From NCBI RefSeq assembly GCF_009796785.1, contig NZ_CP047026.1, forward strand, positions 1,262,001 through 1,326,000: DNA of 64,000 nt, written 5' to 3'. The stretch comes from Polaribacter sp. L3A8. GTDB lineage: Bacteria > Bacteroidota > Bacteroidia > Flavobacteriales > Flavobacteriaceae. The position numbers and the translations under genes are program-made. Below, one piece after another: positions 62,874 through 64,000 of this stretch (position 1 is its first letter; every line of letters begins with the position of its first letter). The notes below the pieces were generated by a model. The model saw only the letters and a list, made by a program, of their open reading frames with translations, searched no databases and was not told the DNA's origin.

Positions 62874-63326
62874 ATGAAACCATTAATTGTACTTTTATTA
62901 ACTTTTACAATTTCTCTTTTTGCGATTAAGCTCATAAAGAAAGAATATCACTTTGCCTTATCTGCTAGGGTTGCAATGTCTACTATGCTCGTGTTCACAG
63001 CGATTGGACATTTTATATTTACAAAAGGAATGTCAATGATGATACCTGAGTATATTCCTTTTAGAGAAAATTTTGTTTACTTAACAGGAATCTTTGAGAT
63101 TTTACTTGCAATAGGTCTTTTAATTCCTGGTTTAAAAGTTATATCTAGATGGACACTTATTATTTTCTTTTTACTAATGTTACCTGCAAATATTTATGCT
63201 TCTATAAATAATGTGAACTACCAAAAAGGAACATTTGATGGGAATGGTCTTGCCTATTTATGGTTTCGAATCCCATTACAAACCCTGTTTATTATTTGGG
63301 TCTATATTAGCACAATCCGAATTTAA
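62874..63326 (+). CDS. DoxX-like four-helix membrane protein
   Basis: A 150-residue integral membrane protein with four predicted helices. Marks of the DoxX-like family are GHFIFTKGMSMMIPEYIPF, TGIFEILLAIGLLIPGL and FFLLMLPANIYASIN. The family has no single function; some members act in thiosulfate oxidation or redox defence. Its position behind a Crp-like regulator in the same cassette suggests a two-gene module. Confidence 0.82.
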   Translation: MKPLIVLLLTFTISLFAIKLIKKEYHFALSARVAMSTMLVFTAIGHFIFTKGMSMMIPEYIPFRENFVYLTGIFEILLAIGLLIPGLKVISRWTLIIFFLLMLPANIYASINNVNYQKGTFDGNGLAYLWFRIPLQTLFIIWVYISTIRI

Positions 63327-63338
63327 TGAAGAATGCCA

Positions 63339-63476
63339 GTGGCTAACACCATACAAAATTAATTGCTTGCTCCTAGCTTACTTACGAAAATCCTCGCGAA
63401 TTTTCTTTGTCAGTAATTATTCACTAAATTAGTTGCTTTATTCACGCAACAAACCTAGTCCAAACCCATTAACTAG
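63339..63476. other. attC-like recombination site 3
   Basis: The left box GTGGCTAAC (63339-63347) is followed by ACCATACAAAATTAATTGCT, the shared 26 bases from 63373, the hairpin GAAAAT/ATTTTC (63386-63405), and CTAAATTAGTTGCTT, which pairs with the left arm. The right box is weaker: ATTAACTAG (63468-63476) in place of a GTT start. Very similar to site 2 over its centre. Confidence 0.6.
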
Positions 63477-63482
63477 AAATCA

Positions 63483-63827
63483 ATGAAAAACACGCTTATT
63501 GACATAAACGACTCGACAATAAAAAAGTATATAGAATCTTTAAGACCTGAAGATCTAGAGATCCGTGAAAAAGTTGATATTGGATATTCTTATGAAAAAA
63601 ACATAGTAATCCTATTTGAAATTCGCCCTAAATGGGATACCCCCAAAAAAAAGGAGCACATTGAATTTGCTAAAATTCGATATTACAAATCGAGAAAAGA
63701 ATGGAATTTATATTGGATGAGAGCAAATTTAAAATGGGAACTTTATGAGCCTTTTCCTTTGTCTACACACTTATCTAAAATAATAGAAATCATAAAAGAA
63801 GACAAACATGGGTGTTTTTATGGATAA
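63483..63827 (+). CDS. DUF3024 family protein
   Basis: A 114-residue protein that I recognise as DUF3024 by SLRPEDLEIREKVDIGYSYE, LFEIRPKWD, EFAKIRYYKSRKEWNLYWMR and KWELYEPFPLSTHL. The function is unknown. It lies 6 bases after attC-like site 3 and overlaps the UPF0158 gene by 8 bases (63820-63827). I recall DUF3024 and UPF0158 genes as frequent neighbours in accessory parts of Bacteroidota genomes. Confidence 0.85.
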   Translation: MKNTLIDINDSTIKKYIESLRPEDLEIREKVDIGYSYEKNIVILFEIRPKWDTPKKKEHIEFAKIRYYKSRKEWNLYWMRANLKWELYEPFPLSTHLSKIIEIIKEDKHGCFYG

Positions 63828-64000
63828 TTTAAAACAAAATTTAATTAAAGAAATTGCTCAAGAATTAGATTGCGGAAATGATTGTTATTACAATGAAAAA
63901 AACAATGAAATTATTACAATACCAAGTTTTCTTGAAACATTAGATGAAGCTGAATTTAAAGAAATATTTCAATTAGAATTAACTAAAATAGAAAAAAAAA
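63820..64000 (+). CDS. UPF0158 family protein, 5' part
   Basis: The frame from ATG 63820 is open to the window end (60 codons). LIKEIAQELDCGNDCYYNEK followed by NEIITIPSF and EAEFKEIF match the N-terminus of UPF0158 proteins. The family's function is unknown. Another ATG at 63808 is in frame, but 63820 gives the usual length before the conserved start. It is coupled to DUF3024 by an 8-base overlap. Confidence 0.75.
   Translation, partial: MDNLKQNLIKEIAQELDCGNDCYYNEKNNEIITIPSFLETLDEAEFKEIFQLELTKIEKK

Larger units (their letters stand above)
62217..63467 (+). mobile_element. Candidate integron-type cassette 2 (Crp-like and DoxX-like genes)
   Basis: It begins with GTTAGCCAC and its own terminal box GTGGCTAAC (63339-63347) is the exact complement. 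Two genes on the same strand fill it, followed by attC-like site 3. Confidence 0.6.

Overview
The window looks like an AT-rich chromosome segment of a marine Flavobacteriaceae bacterium, most like Polaribacter or a near relative. The reasons are the low GC, tight intergenic spacing, many Bacteroidota-type -7 boxes (TAnnTTTG, often TATCTTTG), Bacteroidota-specific families (BatA-like, DUF4369, DUF2490, OmpB-like barrel, TIGR02757) and a coenzyme B12-dependent ribonucleotide reductase. The genus is an inference. No rRNA, tRNA, CRISPR array, prophage or replication origin was seen.

Positions 1-34.3 kb are mostly core genome. An IS1595-type transposase tail is cut by the window start. It is followed by sucC, an ABC ATPase, a TIGR02757 gene, a BatA-like membrane protein overlapping a dihydroorotase-like gene that has lost its metal-binding HxH, a small membrane protein and an esterase. 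Next come a large outer-membrane barrel, a DEAD-box helicase, thioredoxin-fold proteins, an S1/P1 nuclease, and an SPFH operon with two tiny genes (DUF4177-like and Arc-like). After these are a DUF2490/DUF819/DUF4369 group, a MoxR/VWA pair, and a long minus-strand unit rsfS-ftsH-LUD-cdsA-psd-acyl-CoA-binding protein-YceI that links proteolysis with phospholipid synthesis. birA, pyrE, a NUDIX gene and a SulP transporter close this part.

Positions 34.3-35.4 kb are a decayed island. A good promoter drives a truncated 30-codon gene, which faces an HNH endonuclease gene interrupted by one in-frame stop codon.

Positions 35.5-57 kb return to housekeeping and metabolism: a molybdenum hydroxylase pair, a GT-C-like membrane protein, a lactonase, an M14 peptidase, coaD, a four-helix-bundle protein, ddl, a PASTA protein, an RluD-like enzyme, a DUF2652 protein, a glucosaminidase, an ACC deaminase-like enzyme and nrdJ. 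A 54-bp minisatellite between ddl and the four-helix-bundle gene contains consecutive Cys-rich mini-ORFs. Positions 50.9-54.3 kb hold a compact three-gene operon (RimK-like ATP-grasp, GCS2-like ligase, N-formylglutamate amidohydrolase), which looks like an uncharacterised peptide or amide metabolite pathway.

Positions 57.4-64 kb are accessory. A free-standing HsdR-N nuclease-like gene is followed by what reads as an integron-type cassette array. The genes lie between long imperfect palindromes that share a conserved central hairpin, and each complete cassette starts and ends with exactly complementary 9-mers (GTTACCTGC/GCAGGTAAC and GTTAGCCAC/GTGGCTAAC). Cassette 1 carries a 1159-residue SMEK-like plus P-loop protein, a candidate anti-phage effector. 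Cassette 2 carries a Crp/Fnr-like regulator and a DoxX-like membrane protein. Cassette 3 carries DUF3024 and UPF0158 genes and runs off the end. No integrase is visible. This array and the ATP-grasp/GCS2 operon are the two most interesting parts of the window.
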